From Metabacillus idriensis (GTDB lineage Bacteria; Bacillota; Bacilli; Bacillales; Bacillaceae), in NCBI RefSeq assembly GCF_009674765.1, contig NZ_WKKF01000008.1, positions 1-64,000 of the forward strand: 64,000 nt of DNA, read 5' to 3'. The translations under genes were made by a program, and so were the position numbers. This document shows, one piece after another, positions 1-9,965 of the stretch. The notes under the pieces were generated by a model, which saw only the letters and a list, made by a program, of their open reading frames with translations, searched no databases and was not told where the DNA came from. The stretch's first letter is position 1. Each line of letters opens with the position of its first letter.

Positions 1-309
1 CCGTTAATTGGTGCGGTTGATCTTTACCGAACGAATATTCTCGAGGAAAAAGTTTTAATAGAGATTGGAAAAACACGGATTCAAACATTGATTATGGACT
101 TTTCTGGAATTATGAAAATGGAGCCGGAAGTAATTGATCATTTAATGAGGATTATTGACGGCACTTCATTAATGGGATGTGACACTGTGATTACCGGGTT
201 AAGAGCAGAAGTGGTTAAAAATATGATTAGCTTGGGAATGAGATTAAATGAAAAAGCACAAACATTGGGAACTTTACAACAAGCATTGAATAAATACTTA
301 TTAAGTTAA
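1..309 (+). CDS. STAS-domain protein, C-terminal part (RsbR/RsbS-like)
   Basis: The frame is open from the window edge and ends at TAA 309, so the start lies outside. The visible 102 residues have a STAS-domain pattern: PLIGAVDLYRT, then an IMDFSGI strand, then MGCDTVITGLR and a C-terminal LQQALNKYLLS helix. This matches the C-terminal domain of RsbR-type stressosome proteins, which sense stress upstream of sigma B in Bacillus. The usual phosphorylated Ser/Thr position falls near DFSGI. Whether an N-terminal sensor domain exists cannot be seen. No convincing terminator follows. Confidence 0.7.
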   Translation, partial: PLIGAVDLYRTNILEEKVLIEIGKTRIQTLIMDFSGIMKMEPEVIDHLMRIIDGTSLMGCDTVITGLRAEVVKNMISLGMRLNEKAQTLGTLQQALNKYLLS

Positions 310-710
310 ACACGGAGACTTTTAGAGAGGGTTGCTTTGCCGACTCTTTTTCTAATGCTTTAACTCTTGTTTCGAACATTTTCTTCCTGTAATCAGTATT
401 TGATGATAAAACCCCATTAATTTCATCTATCATTGTATTCACAATCAGTTGCTAATCAATCTATATAGCACTAGATATTTGAACTATTCGATAAAGAAGA
501 GCGTTAATCCTTCTTAGGTTAACGCCCTCGATTATTGAATAAGGTGTTTGTTAGATTTTGCTCAATATGATGGAGTATATATTCTGTCCGTATCGGAATC
601 AATTAATAAATCCACTTGTATATCTTCCTCAAAAGAGATAATGTCAAATTTATTTACTCTGCAAAAGATGCTAGTCAGATCACGATCATCAGCAGCCTAT
701 TCTTTTCTTC
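310..710. other. intergenic region between STAS gene and mnmA
   Basis: No supported gene. A minus-strand frame of about 45 residues (442 to about 310) shows no recognisable family. A hairpin with arms GCGTTAA (501-507) and TTAACGC (519-525) lies about 185 bases past the mnmA stop. It could end the mnmA transcript but lacks a clear T-tract. Confidence 0.4.
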
Positions 711-1853
<1,143 letters not shown>

Positions 1854-1902
1854 CTATCTGTTTAATAAATTTATTTATACACCTGTTTTGGCAAGTTCCT
1901 TT

Positions 1903-2175
1903 TCATCCCATGAAAATAGCCCGAACAGCGTACTTTGTAGCATTATAGACGGTACTTGTTTTTGAAACTTCAAGTCCAGCAGCCGAAGCAATATTAATAA
2001 TATGGCCTGTTGAGCGGCTCAGCATAGATGGCAATACAGCATGAATGCCATAAAGCACACCTTTTATATTTACATCAATCATATGCTCCCTCCACGGCTA
2101 ATTCCTTAGCAATAGCAGCCCCTATTCCAGTGCTGGTACATTGATGATCTCTGTTTCTCCTTGTAGTCTGTTCAT
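1903..2175 (-). pseudogene. relic of a short-chain dehydrogenase
   Basis: Two pieces of an SDR survive. A start MNRLQG (ATG 2175) is followed, after a frameshift, by [16 protein letters not shown], the cofactor-binding turn. After an internal deletion comes [18 protein letters not shown] and then [13 protein letters not shown] with the active-site YNATK. The frame ends at a TGA at 1903-1905, well before the normal C-terminus. Frameshift, deletion and truncation together mean it is dead. Confidence 0.85.
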
Positions 2176-2205
2176 GACAATTTCGTCCTTTTAATTTTAA
2201 CTTTT

Positions 2206-3195
2206 TCATTTAATAAATTGTTCTGCGATTAATCGATATGATTGATGCTTATCCTTTGATGAATAAGTGATAGTTACAATCATGATTTCATCTGCTAATA
2301 CATGAGATTGAATTTCTAATATTTTACTTTTCACTTCATTAGGTGTACCTATAATCATTTTCTTTTTTATTCTTTCAATAGACTTTTGATTACGTAGATT
2401 TGATAGAATTTTTTTTGCCTCATCAACAGAAGGAACTCCTTTGTTTCCTTCCATACTCTCATTACTCTCATTTTGTAGTTCCCAAACAATTGAACTTAAA
2501 GCAATTTCTTCTGCTTTTTGAGTAGTTTCTGCACATATTACTGATAAAGCCATAATGACGTATGGTTTTTGGCCTTTTTTTCTTGGTTGAAATGACTGAC
2601 GATATTGTTGGACGATTTCTGCTCCGTTTTCATCACTCATAAATTGTCCGAAACTATATGCTAAACCGTTTTCCGCCGCAAAATTCCCACTTTTTCTACT
2701 TGTACCTAACATCCATAGATCAGGACTAATTTGCGGTAACGGAGAAGCCTCTAATACAGTCCCTTCATTATCTATATATTTAATTAATTCATTTACTAAA
2801 TCAGGCATTTTATAGACATGTTGCAAATAGTTATCCGATAATGCATTTGTTGCTTCAGCAGGACCACCCGGTGCCCTTCCAATCCCTACATCAATTCGAT
2901 TAGGAAATAGAGTGGATAACATGTGATAGGTTTCTGCTACTTTATACGGCTTATAGTATGGCAATAAAACTGCTCCAGAGCCAATTCGTATATTTTTTGT
3001 ATTTGCCCCAATATACCCTAACATTACCTCGGGCGCGGAGCATGCAAGCCCTGGCATTGCATGATGTTCTGCAATCCAATAACGTGAATATCCTAATGTC
3101 TCCCCTATGCGTGCGAGATTCATTGATTCCTGTAATGCTTCACTTGCCGTTTGATTAGTTGAAATGGGAGACTGATCTAAAATGCTTAATTTCAT
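2206..3195 (-). CDS. LLM-class flavin-dependent oxidoreductase (luciferase-like)
   Basis: The 329-residue protein has the bacterial-luciferase-like TIM-barrel sequence. It begins MKLSILDQSPIS and contains YWIAEHHAMPGLACSAPEV, RIGSGAVLLPYYKPYKVAE and RIDVGIGRAPGG, which are typical of the MsnO8/YceB-type subgroup of Bacillus. Such enzymes use reduced FMN and oxygen on small organics; the substrate is not evident. AAAAGGGG lies 11 bases before ATG 3195. Its neighbours, a DUF3219 gene and a relic flavin oxidoreductase, suggest a redox or detoxification island. Confidence 0.88.
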   Translation of the reverse strand: MKLSILDQSPISTNQTASEALQESMNLARIGETLGYSRYWIAEHHAMPGLACSAPEVMLGYIGANTKNIRIGSGAVLLPYYKPYKVAETYHMLSTLFPNRIDVGIGRAPGGPAEATNALSDNYLQHVYKMPDLVNELIKYIDNEGTVLEASPLPQISPDLWMLGTSRKSGNFAAENGLAYSFGQFMSDENGAEIVQQYRQSFQPRKKGQKPYVIMALSVICAETTQKAEEIALSSIVWELQNESNESMEGNKGVPSVDEAKKILSNLRNQKSIERIKKKMIIGTPNEVKSKILEIQSHVLADEIMIVTITYSSKDKHQSYRLIAEQFIK

Positions 3196-3217
3196 AAGAT
3201 GAAAATCCCCTTTTCTA

Positions 3218-3499
3218 TTATTCTGCTTCTTTCAAAGTCAGTTTATATTCACCAATTTGCCCTTTTTCGTATAGATTCGTAATTGATGTTGAATATTCTT
3301 GAATCGTACCGCGGAACTCAAGATGTCTCTCGGGTACGATTACATCAAATGTTCCTTTGTATAATAACGTTGCTATGTCATGGTAGCCGTCACTTGTAAC
3401 ATAAAAAGTTAACGATATCTGAGTTTTACCTTCTATCTTTTTTTCATCATATTGTGTGATTTTAATTTTAGTATCATTTAGCTGGATTTCTGTAACCAT
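3218..3499 (-). CDS. DUF3219 family protein (YkvR-like)
   Basis: A 93-residue protein with the conserved YHDIATLLYKGTFDVIVPER and STSITNLYEKG segments of DUF3219, a small family of Bacillus known from YkvR. No function is established. ATG 3499 follows AAAGGG; upstream in-frame codons lack a ribosome site. The gene lies 22 bases upstream of the luciferase-like gene on the same strand, so the two are probably cotranscribed. Confidence 0.75.
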   Translation of the reverse strand: MVTEIQLNDTKIKITQYDEKKIEGKTQISLTFYVTSDGYHDIATLLYKGTFDVIVPERHLEFRGTIQEYSTSITNLYEKGQIGEYKLTLKEAE

Positions 3500-3597
3500 T
3501 TCATCATCGTCCCTTTCTAATAGATAACACATTCCTTATACATTTAACGTACTCTAACTTAGAAATGACGCCGTATGATATGATTTTTCTAGAATAC

Positions 3598-3630
3598 GTG
3601 ACGAACGTAAACTTTCTCTACGTTCGTTAC
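3598..3630. promoter_or_regulatory. near-perfect inverted repeat upstream of the DUF3219 gene
   Basis: ACGAACGTA (3601-3609) and TACGTTCGT (3619-3627) form a perfect 9-bp pair. With the flanks it extends to 12 bp with one mismatch. No T-tract follows on either strand, so an operator is as likely as a terminator. Confidence 0.45.
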
Positions 3631-3729
3631 AACCATGTATAAAGTTAATCAACCGTTAATACTCCCGTTAGCTGTATTTTCAAGAATGTAACCAACTTAC
3701 TTGTAACCCGCGCTTTTATTGATTTTGGA

Positions 3730-4071
3730 TTAGCGTAATCGATCAGGCATCATAATACTCAGGAAATCTACAATTCCATTCCCTATCATGAGTTCTTCTC
3801 TATCTTGGTCTACTATTACTCTTCTGATCTTATCTTCTTTTCCCTCCAGCACTTTACTTGTCCAATGAGGGTCAATGATGAGAGAGGCACCTACTGTCAC
3901 TTTTTCAGCGTTTGTCAATTTATCCTCTGCATCCTGTTTAGTACGAATATCACCAACACCAATTAAAGGTACACGTCCATTTATTTTCTCATGAACATAT
4001 TGCATAATAGATTTTTCTTTATAATCTTCAGATACAGTAACGGACTGAACGTCTATTATAAATTGCTTCTT
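3730..4071 (-). pseudogene. C-terminal relic of an old-yellow-enzyme NADH:flavin oxidoreductase
   Basis: The open frame encodes only the end of the barrel: SIMQYVHEKINGRVPLIGVG, DIRTKQDAEDKLTNAEKVTV and GASLIIDPHWTSKVLEGKED. This matches the phosphate-binding end of OYE-family NADH-dependent flavin oxidoreductases (YqiG type). About two thirds of the protein, including the FMN and substrate residues of the N-terminal half, is absent. A TAA at 4072-4074 closes the frame upstream. Confidence 0.8.
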
Positions 4072-4154
4072 TTAATTCCATTCCATAATTCTATTCTTTT
4101 TTTGTGATTGCTGAAAGTTACTTTCCCTTATAGAACTAATAAATAGGCGCTCGA

Positions 4155-5102
4155 TTACGTTAATGCCGGAAATAGAGGAACTACTTCTTCCGCTAATTCT
4201 TGTATTACCTCTTCCGCAGGACGACGACTATATTTGTTATTTATAAACACATGGTTAACTCCTACTTCTTGTAATGCGTTTAGAAATTCGATTAAGAATT
4301 TATGACCACTTCTGAACCCTAAGTGAATAGATGTTGGCCCTTCATTCGGATCCTCAGTTAAATCAATATATAGCGATTGGGCAAATGGTTTAAATCCATC
4401 TGTTAATGAACGATAATCTCTAATGAGTCTCTCTTGTTGAGCTGGATTACGTGGATAACCAAGTATTCCATCACTATTTTCCGCAATCCATTCCATCGAT
4501 TGCCCAGAAAACCCTGTTACAAATACTGGGATATAGCCTAAAACTGGTTTTGGCAGAAGATCTGTTCCTCCAGTCAGACTTACTCTACTAGAATTAATCG
4601 TTGGGAATGATTTTGCCCAAACTTCCTTCATCACATAAAAAGCTTCTTGATATAATGCAGTCCTTTTTTCTCGGTCAACGCCATAAGCGTTAAATTCAAT
4701 CGGACGATCTCCCGTTGCAAGACCAAATAAAAGTCTTTCCCCTGAAATTTTGTCCAAGGATGCTGCTGATTTAGCAAGATTTAATGGATGTTGAAATGAC
4801 GTTATCGCACTTGCTGTTCCTAAGGCAATTTTCTTTGTATGCGCTGCTATATGGCTAAGGAATACCCACGGATCATACATTTGTCCTACATCTCCGAATG
4901 AGGGATCATTTAATGGAACATCTCGGACAAATAGAGAAGCAAAATTGGCTTTTTCAGCAACAGTTGCTAGTTTGATTTGTTGTTCCAAATCCATTTCTGG
5001 AATGTTGCCTTGGTAGGCTTCAAGTGGAAAAAGCAAACCTAAAGTAAGTTTATTTTCTTGAAATGTTCTCGAATATCCATTATGTTTTTCAAATTTGTTC
5101 AT
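4155..5102 (-). CDS. luciferase-type oxidoreductase, BA3436-like family
   Basis: A 315-residue LLM-class flavin monooxygenase with LTLGLLFPLEAYQGNIPEMD, ASLFVRDVPLNDPSFGDVGQ, ALGTASAITSFQHPLNLAKS and RLLFGLATGDRPIEF. These match the Bacillus BA3436 subgroup of luciferase-like oxidoreductases. The substrate is unknown. ATG 5102 is preceded by AAGGGAG; the in-frame ATG at 5123 lies before that ribosome site. It lies downstream of an ArsR gene, separated by a strong hairpin and by a copy of the ArsR operator (5301-5320), so it is probably repressed by that ArsR. Confidence 0.85.
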   Translation of the reverse strand: MNKFEKHNGYSRTFQENKLTLGLLFPLEAYQGNIPEMDLEQQIKLATVAEKANFASLFVRDVPLNDPSFGDVGQMYDPWVFLSHIAAHTKKIALGTASAITSFQHPLNLAKSAASLDKISGERLLFGLATGDRPIEFNAYGVDREKRTALYQEAFYVMKEVWAKSFPTINSSRVSLTGGTDLLPKPVLGYIPVFVTGFSGQSMEWIAENSDGILGYPRNPAQQERLIRDYRSLTDGFKPFAQSLYIDLTEDPNEGPTSIHLGFRSGHKFLIEFLNALQEVGVNHVFINNKYSRRPAEEVIQELAEEVVPLFPALT

Positions 5103-5300
5103 GTTAATTATCTCCCTTTTCATCTCTTAGAATTTCAAAACAACGGATTGTATTGGATCAATAGGAAACAAAAGCGAATCCTTCATCCTTATTCTTATGG
5201 ACACCATTTCTAAATTCGTCTAAATCTCTTCCTTACTATAATTATTAAATCAGCTCCTTAAATAAAGCTGAAATCATAGAAGCGTATATAATAAATTAAT

Positions 5301-5320
5301 ATATCGCGAATTAACGATTT
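5301..5320. promoter_or_regulatory. putative ArsR operator before the luciferase-like gene
   Basis: ATATC-N10-GATTT, one mismatch from the ATATC-N10-GATAT palindrome found just upstream of both ArsR genes (5742-5761 and 56014-56033). It lies in the AT-rich promoter region about 200 bases before ATG 5102. Confidence 0.5.
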
Positions 5321-5386
5321 ATTTTAATAAAAAAATATATGACCTAACATATTTATATATTTTGAAATCTAGATATATAGAAATTA

Positions 5387-5421
5387 ATTAAAGTGAATTG
5401 CTTCAAGCAATTCACTTTAAT
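5387..5421 (-). terminator. hairpin terminator after the first ArsR gene
   Basis: A perfect 15-bp inverted repeat (5387-5401 with 5407-5421, loop TTCAA) begins two bases past the ArsR stop codon. The minus-strand continuation is T-rich but has no long T run. Confidence 0.75.
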
Positions 5422-5423
5422 CC

Positions 5424-5732
5424 TCAAATCTCTTTCGCAATGTAATTGCTTATTTCCTTAATAACTTCTTCATTACGCTTATAGTATGTCCACTTACCCT
5501 TACGCGTTGCTTCGAGTAGCCCAGCCCGATGTAACATAGTAAGATATTGAGAAACCGTTGATTGTGTTACATTTAACTTATGATGCAGCTGTGATACGCA
5601 TACACCCTCTTTCTCAAAGCTAACCCCTTCAGAAATAGGGAGGGTAAAATAGTTTTCAGGCTCTTTTAACCACTTCAAAATCTGCAAACGTTTTTCATTA
5701 GACAATGCTTTAAAGATTTCTATGATATCCAT
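5424..5732 (-). CDS. ArsR-family winged-helix repressor (paralogue 1)
   Basis: A 102-residue winged-helix regulator with EIFKALSNEKRLQILKWL at the N-terminus, recognition helix TQSTVSQYLTMLHRAGLL and wing RKGKWTYYKR. A single cysteine (GVCVSQLHHKL) stands where metal-sensing members carry a CxC, so a metal ligand is not obvious. A close paralogue is encoded at 55701-56003 with an almost identical recognition helix. The ATATC-N10-GATAT palindrome 10 bases before its ATG suggests self-repression. The next gene downstream, a luciferase-like oxidoreductase, carries a similar site. Confidence 0.9.
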   Translation of the reverse strand: MDIIEIFKALSNEKRLQILKWLKEPENYFTLPISEGVSFEKEGVCVSQLHHKLNVTQSTVSQYLTMLHRAGLLEATRKGKWTYYKRNEEVIKEISNYIAKEI

Positions 5733-5741
5733 ATGTTTATA

Positions 5742-5761
5742 ATATCATCAATTTCCGATAT
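5742..5761. promoter_or_regulatory. putative ArsR self-operator (first locus)
   Basis: ATATC-N10-GATAT, 10 bases upstream of the ArsR start. The second ArsR gene has the same 20-bp layout at nearly the same distance (56014-56033). Confidence 0.65.
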
Positions 5762-6230
5762 GTCAATTTGTAATCTCCCCTATAAGGATATCAATCGAAG
5801 TTAATACCTACTACCAAGCATGTTAGTTATCTAAATATAGTCAGAATACTATTTACGGACCCAATCAATCTGACATAATTAAGAGCCTCCTTATACAGCG
5901 TTTGTCATTGTCATCCGGATTATGCCAAAGCATTCGCAGCAGTGAAAAATGCGGCAGATCAATAATCACTTTCTTGTTCAAATTTATTGATCTTCCACAA
6001 TTGTGGCTTTTTAATATTGGTATTTCCTTAACGTTGTTGTATGTACGCCATTAGTTCATTTTGTAGTTCATTTTGCGTTTAGCTACTGATCATAAAGGTT
6101 TAGGCTGTGTACTATCGAGTACATGTTATATTTGAAAGGGTTATATCTTCAGAATATTATAAAAATAGTAAATGTACGAGTTTATTAACACATGAAACCA
6201 AAGTAAAAGTTCTTTTGCATCCACATTGTT
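5762..6230. other. intergenic region with a short coding relic
   Basis: No intact gene. A plus-strand tail reading HPDYAKAFAAVKNAADQ ends at TAA 5963-5965 and looks like the C-terminus of a lost protein of unknown family. CCACAATTGTGG near 5995 is a perfect palindrome. Nothing else is recognised. Confidence 0.3.
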
Positions 6231-7238
6231 CTAATCGTTCGCCAAGTTTTCGTGGTCAGTGGCAATAGGGGGTTGTTCCATCCAACCTTTATCTATTAAA
6301 AGATTCATACCATCTTCAGCGATTAAAGCCATTTCCATATTCATTCGAGCGTAATCAGCCGACAAGTCTCTTCTTTGACACATTGATAAAGCCTCCCCAT
6401 AATAACCCAGTGCCGCAGATAGTAGTGTTGCTATATGGAAAAGCATAAGCTTATCAGAAAAGGGAGGTACGGTTGAATCGGTTACTTCTGATTCAAAAAT
6501 GCTTGGTTTTTGGAGATTCTCCTCTTCTAACATTTCACCCAGTATATGAAAGTGTCTTTTACAAAGTTTTCGAGCACGTTCGAAATACTCTCGTACCTCT
6601 TTAGATTGGCATACTTGACTGAATCCTAACTCTAAAACCATTTTCACCATATTTTTTTGCATATTAAGATGTGCACCACTGATTTCGATTGCATTTATCG
6701 GTCTTCGCTTTCCGAACCAACCAGTTAAATAGCTTTGTTTCCTAATAAAATCAATCTTTTGTTTGTTATTTAATGTAGGCGGCTTACTAAGAATTCCCTT
6801 AGATAAAGCGACGGTAGTGACCCTATCATATAATTCCAACGTTTGAGAAGTACATTCAATAAGATATTTTCTGACATCTTCTCGAATACAAAGGCTTGTT
6901 GCACCAGCATATCTCGTCAAGCCGTGTATCGCCATAATTTGCAAATAAATAACCTTAAATGTATCCGTAAATAAACTAGGGGCGTTTACAGTTACATCTT
7001 CATCTGTGAAACCTATTGGAATCGGATAGTTTTCTTGTATTAACAATTGTTTCGTTCTTTCTATATGGGTTTCTGATAATTCTAAGGCAAATTGAAGTAG
7101 ACCACGAGTATTTTCATCCTTAACATCATTTAAGAAATAACGAAAAACACTACGTGACATACTATCATTTACATATTGCGACCAGATGATGCCATATTCT
7201 GAGGCATTAATTTTTTCTTGGGGATTAACCTGATCCAT
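6231..7238 (-). CDS. DUF3231 family protein
   Basis: A 335-residue, largely helical protein made of two similar halves of about 160 residues (compare YGIIWSQYVNDSMSRSVFRY with the later SGAHLNMQKNMVKMVLELGF). This is the duplicated ferritin-like layout of DUF3231, common in spore-formers and distantly like coat protein CotF. The function is unknown. AGGAGGG lies seven bases before ATG 7238. It stands alone between relic-rich intergenic regions. Confidence 0.8.
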   Translation of the reverse strand: MDQVNPQEKINASEYGIIWSQYVNDSMSRSVFRYFLNDVKDENTRGLLQFALELSETHIERTKQLLIQENYPIPIGFTDEDVTVNAPSLFTDTFKVIYLQIMAIHGLTRYAGATSLCIREDVRKYLIECTSQTLELYDRVTTVALSKGILSKPPTLNNKQKIDFIRKQSYLTGWFGKRRPINAIEISGAHLNMQKNMVKMVLELGFSQVCQSKEVREYFERARKLCKRHFHILGEMLEEENLQKPSIFESEVTDSTVPPFSDKLMLFHIATLLSAALGYYGEALSMCQRRDLSADYARMNMEMALIAEDGMNLLIDKGWMEQPPIATDHENLAND

Positions 7239-7525
7239 TTTTTAAACCCTCCTAACTTTTACAGAAATAGGTTAACCATTAACAATAAATTATATTTGTT
7301 AAAAACTTCAGAGAAGATAATTTTTTTTACTTCCACATACGAATCGGCAACCATAAAAGGAAAAAGTATTGATATGTTTTAAAGGGTATAATAACTCTAG
7401 GGTTATTGTTTAGTAACACTAAATTCCAATGTGGAGGGATGTATTTTGAATACTTCATTTAAAGTCATAATGACAGCCAGCACTTGCTTTTTTAGTTTCT
7501 TTTATAACTAAATGCTCCGCTAGTT

Positions 7526-7881
7526 CAATAAAAAAGAAGACTGCCGCATCAAAAGGTCAGCCAGGTATTTAAAGAGAGACCCAATCTGATATTTTTATTT
7601 ATTTTATGGCAGAAGGCCCGATTTTTTGTATTTATCAAATTGTACTTTTACGAACGGTTCAAAATACCGATTTTGATGTGGTTTTTGATTCCTCTCAGCT
7701 TCATCAAATCATAACCGATAATTCTTTAACACCTTTTCCGTTCCTTCTATCCACGGAACGTATTGATAAAACGGTTTTTGCTTTGATTAGCGGACAAGTA
7801 GCTGTTTTTAGTAATGGATCGGCTTATGCCGTCACGGGCCCCTCCATTTTATATATTTATAAGTCCCTTTTCTCTTTTTAA
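7526..7881 (+). pseudogene. relic of a GerA-family spore germination receptor A subunit
   Basis: A 5' piece reads IKKKTAASKGQPGI before a stop. The open frame 7606-7881 then contains NTDFDVVFDSSQLHQIITDN and PFPFLLSTERIDKTVFALIS followed by GQVAVFSNGSAYAV. This resembles the GerA-family segment where an ERPD-type turn leads into the strand-rich VxLxxGxPxAL region. The membrane half is missing. The family match was made by eye and is moderate. Confidence 0.5.
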
Positions 7882-7917
7882 CCATTCACATTAAACAAAA
7901 ACTAACTAAATAGGGAT

Positions 7918-7955
7918 AAAAAAACTGTATGAAATACATTCCACACAGTTTTTTT
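7918..7955. terminator. bidirectional terminator after the aldo/keto reductase gene
   Basis: AAAAAAACTGT (7918-7928) pairs with ACAGTTTTTTT (7945-7955), giving a T-tract on both strands. It lies about 60 bases past the stop of the minus-strand aldo/keto reductase gene. Confidence 0.8.
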
Positions 7956-8012
7956 GAAATTCCTATTAGATTGTCAGCAACTCCAACAAGAGTCCTTTTT
8001 CAAAGTGAGTTT

Positions 8013-8903
8013 TCAAATAATATCCAATGGCATTTTCCTAGTAGGTTTAGGAAATACTTGATCAAGTCTATTGAGATCTTCTTCAGTAAACTCAATTGTT
8101 GCCGCTTCAGCATTTGCTAAAACATGTTCTTCTTGAACCGCTTTTGGAATGGCGATGACGTTATTCGAACGGATGGTCCAAGCGAGAGCAATTTGTAATG
8201 GTTGGACATTGTATTTGTCAGCAATATCATGAATAGTTGGATCATTTAAGAGCTGTTTTCTTAAAGAGCCTCCTTGGGCAAGGGGACTGTAGGCCATGAT
8301 GGGCATTTTATGTTTACTCTGCCATGGTAAGAGATCGAAGTCAATTCCTCTTGATCCTAAGTGGTATAGTACTTGATTCGTCACGCTATTTTTTCCATTC
8401 TTAGTGTTCCATAGCTCTTCCATATCAGCTGTGTCAAAATTAGAGACGCCCCATCTTAAAATTTTCCCTTCTTTACGCAGTTTTTCCATTCCTTCAATTG
8501 TTTCCGCTAAAGGAACACGCCCTCTCCAGTGGAGAAGGTATAAATCTAAGTGGTCTGTTTCGAGTCGTTTTAAGCTGTTTTCACATGCTTTTGAAATCAT
8601 ATCTAAACCTGCATGATGGGGATACACTTTTGAGACTAAAAAGACTTCATTTCTGCGTCCTTTAATGGCCTCGCCAACTAAGCGTTCAGAATCGCCATTT
8701 CCGTACATTTCAGCAGTGTCAATAAGTGTCATGCCCAATTCTATACCGAGCTGCAAGGCTTTTATTTCTTTGTCTCTCACTTGGGGATTTTCCCCCATGT
8801 ACCATGTTCCTTGTCCTAAACTAGGTAAAGAAGTGCCGTCAGGTAGGGTTACCACGTGTTTGGCTAATGCATTTTTAATTTCCGCTCTTTTCATTTCATC
8901 CAT
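8013..8903 (-). CDS. aldo/keto reductase (YeaE-like)
   Basis: A 296-residue NADPH-dependent aldo/keto reductase. The catalytic tetrad is visible: D62 and Y67 (IDTAEMYGNG), K92 (LVSKVYP) and H125 (LYLLHWRG). TNQVLYHLGSRGIDFDLLPW and MAYSPLAQGG are very similar to E. coli YeaE, which reduces methylglyoxal. A role in removing reactive aldehydes is therefore plausible but inferred. AAAGGG precedes ATG 8903. The gene stands alone with its own terminator at 7918-7955. Confidence 0.9.
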   Translation of the reverse strand: MDEMKRAEIKNALAKHVVTLPDGTSLPSLGQGTWYMGENPQVRDKEIKALQLGIELGMTLIDTAEMYGNGDSERLVGEAIKGRRNEVFLVSKVYPHHAGLDMISKACENSLKRLETDHLDLYLLHWRGRVPLAETIEGMEKLRKEGKILRWGVSNFDTADMEELWNTKNGKNSVTNQVLYHLGSRGIDFDLLPWQSKHKMPIMAYSPLAQGGSLRKQLLNDPTIHDIADKYNVQPLQIALAWTIRSNNVIAIPKAVQEEHVLANAEAATIEFTEEDLNRLDQVFPKPTRKMPLDII

Positions 8904-9057
8904 TAGGCTCGACCCTTTCTTTTATGTATTTGGGTTGAATATTAACGTCTCTTCGTATAAAGTACGCATATATTTAGAATTCCCGTAACCAACAAAGCCA
9001 TTCTTTATTGCATGATATGTCCATTTCTGCTTCCGTCTGTGCAAAAAAACAAAGAAA

Positions 9058-9101
9058 GTGAGAATGACCTATAAGTGTCTGACACTTTGAGTTATCCTCA
9101 C
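9058..9101 (-). terminator. terminator after the SDR gene
   Basis: A long imperfect stem (outer pair GTGAG with CTCAC, inner pair AAGTGTC with GACACTT). On the minus strand it is followed by TTTCTTTG and a run of T. It ends the transcript that includes the SDR gene at 9149-9871. Confidence 0.75.
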
Positions 9102-9148
9102 CCCTTCTATTCTAAATCAATTTATCAATCGACTTTGATATCAATGGA

Positions 9149-9871
9149 TTAGATCAGATGAGCTCCTCCATCGATAAGAACCGATGTGCCAGTTGTAAAC
9201 CCATTTTTCGCTAGGTAAACATAGGTTTCAGCTATATCTTTAGGTTGAGCAACACGTCCGACAGGTAATTGCTTAGCAATCCCATGGTACATATCTTGTC
9301 TTTGATCTTCTGGCATTCCGCCGTAAAGAGGAGTGTCAACGATACCAGGTGATACCACGTTTACTCTGATAGGTGCCAGGTCTACTGAAAGTCCTCGTAC
9401 TAATCCATCGATTGCTGAATTAATGGAAGCTAGTGTCGTTGCACCTTGAGGAGGACGCACACCATATAAACCAGAAGTTAATGTTATAGAACTTTCATTA
9501 TTCAAGTATGGAAGAGCAGCACGAACCGAAATATACTGCCCCCAGAACTTACTATCAAAAGCCTCTCTTACGGTTGCAACAGGAAGTTCGCTAAAGTGAC
9601 CCATTGCGCCTTCACCTGCAGTAACCACTAGGTGATCAAATTTTCCAACCTTCTTGAAAAAGTCAGCAACTTTTGCCTCGCTGCGAAAGTCGATTTCATA
9701 GCCCTCTACGTTATCGCCAAACTTCACTTTTGCGTCAGATAATTTTGAAGCAGAACGGCTGGCAATAATGACTTGAGCGGATTCATAAATAAACGCCTTA
9801 GCAGCGGCTAAACCAATACCAGATGTACCTCCTAAAACAACCACTCTTTTTCCTTTTAATGACAACGTCAT
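9149..9871 (-). CDS. atypical SDR-family oxidoreductase lacking the YxxxK motif
   Basis: A 240-residue short-chain dehydrogenase with cofactor loop GGTSGIG (residues 14-20), the acidic strand RSASKL and C-terminal RVNVVSPGIVDTPL. The catalytic Tyr-x3-Lys is absent: the expected site reads TTLASINSAIDGL, so the Tyr is Leu or Thr and the Lys is Asn. This matches a known SDR subfamily of the PRK07041 type in which that motif is replaced, so it is probably a family trait and not a recent mutation. It lies last in the zwf-led minus-strand run, after a strong hairpin (9902-9935). Confidence 0.85.
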   Translation of the reverse strand: MTLSLKGKRVVVLGGTSGIGLAAAKAFIYESAQVIIASRSASKLSDAKVKFGDNVEGYEIDFRSEAKVADFFKKVGKFDHLVVTAGEGAMGHFSELPVATVREAFDSKFWGQYISVRAALPYLNNESSITLTSGLYGVRPPQGATTLASINSAIDGLVRGLSVDLAPIRVNVVSPGIVDTPLYGGMPEDQRQDMYHGIAKQLPVGRVAQPKDIAETYVYLAKNGFTTGTSVLIDGGAHLI

Positions 9872-9901
9872 AACCTCCTTTATTCATATATTTGTTTAAC
9901 C

Positions 9902-9935
9902 AACTTGCGGATTCTGATTAAAGAATCCGCAAGTT
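9902..9935. terminator. strong hairpin between the DJ-1 and SDR genes
   Basis: A perfect 13-bp inverted repeat (AACTTGCGGATTC with GAATCCGCAAGTT). There is no T-tract on the minus strand, so it may attenuate or process the transcript rather than end it fully. Confidence 0.6.
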
Positions 9936-9965
9936 AGAAATATTTAAGTTTTTACATCACCATTT

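Noticed and set aside
9902-9935. Riboswitch ahead of the SDR gene
   Set aside because: Only a simple perfect hairpin is present; no conserved aptamer sequence was recognised.
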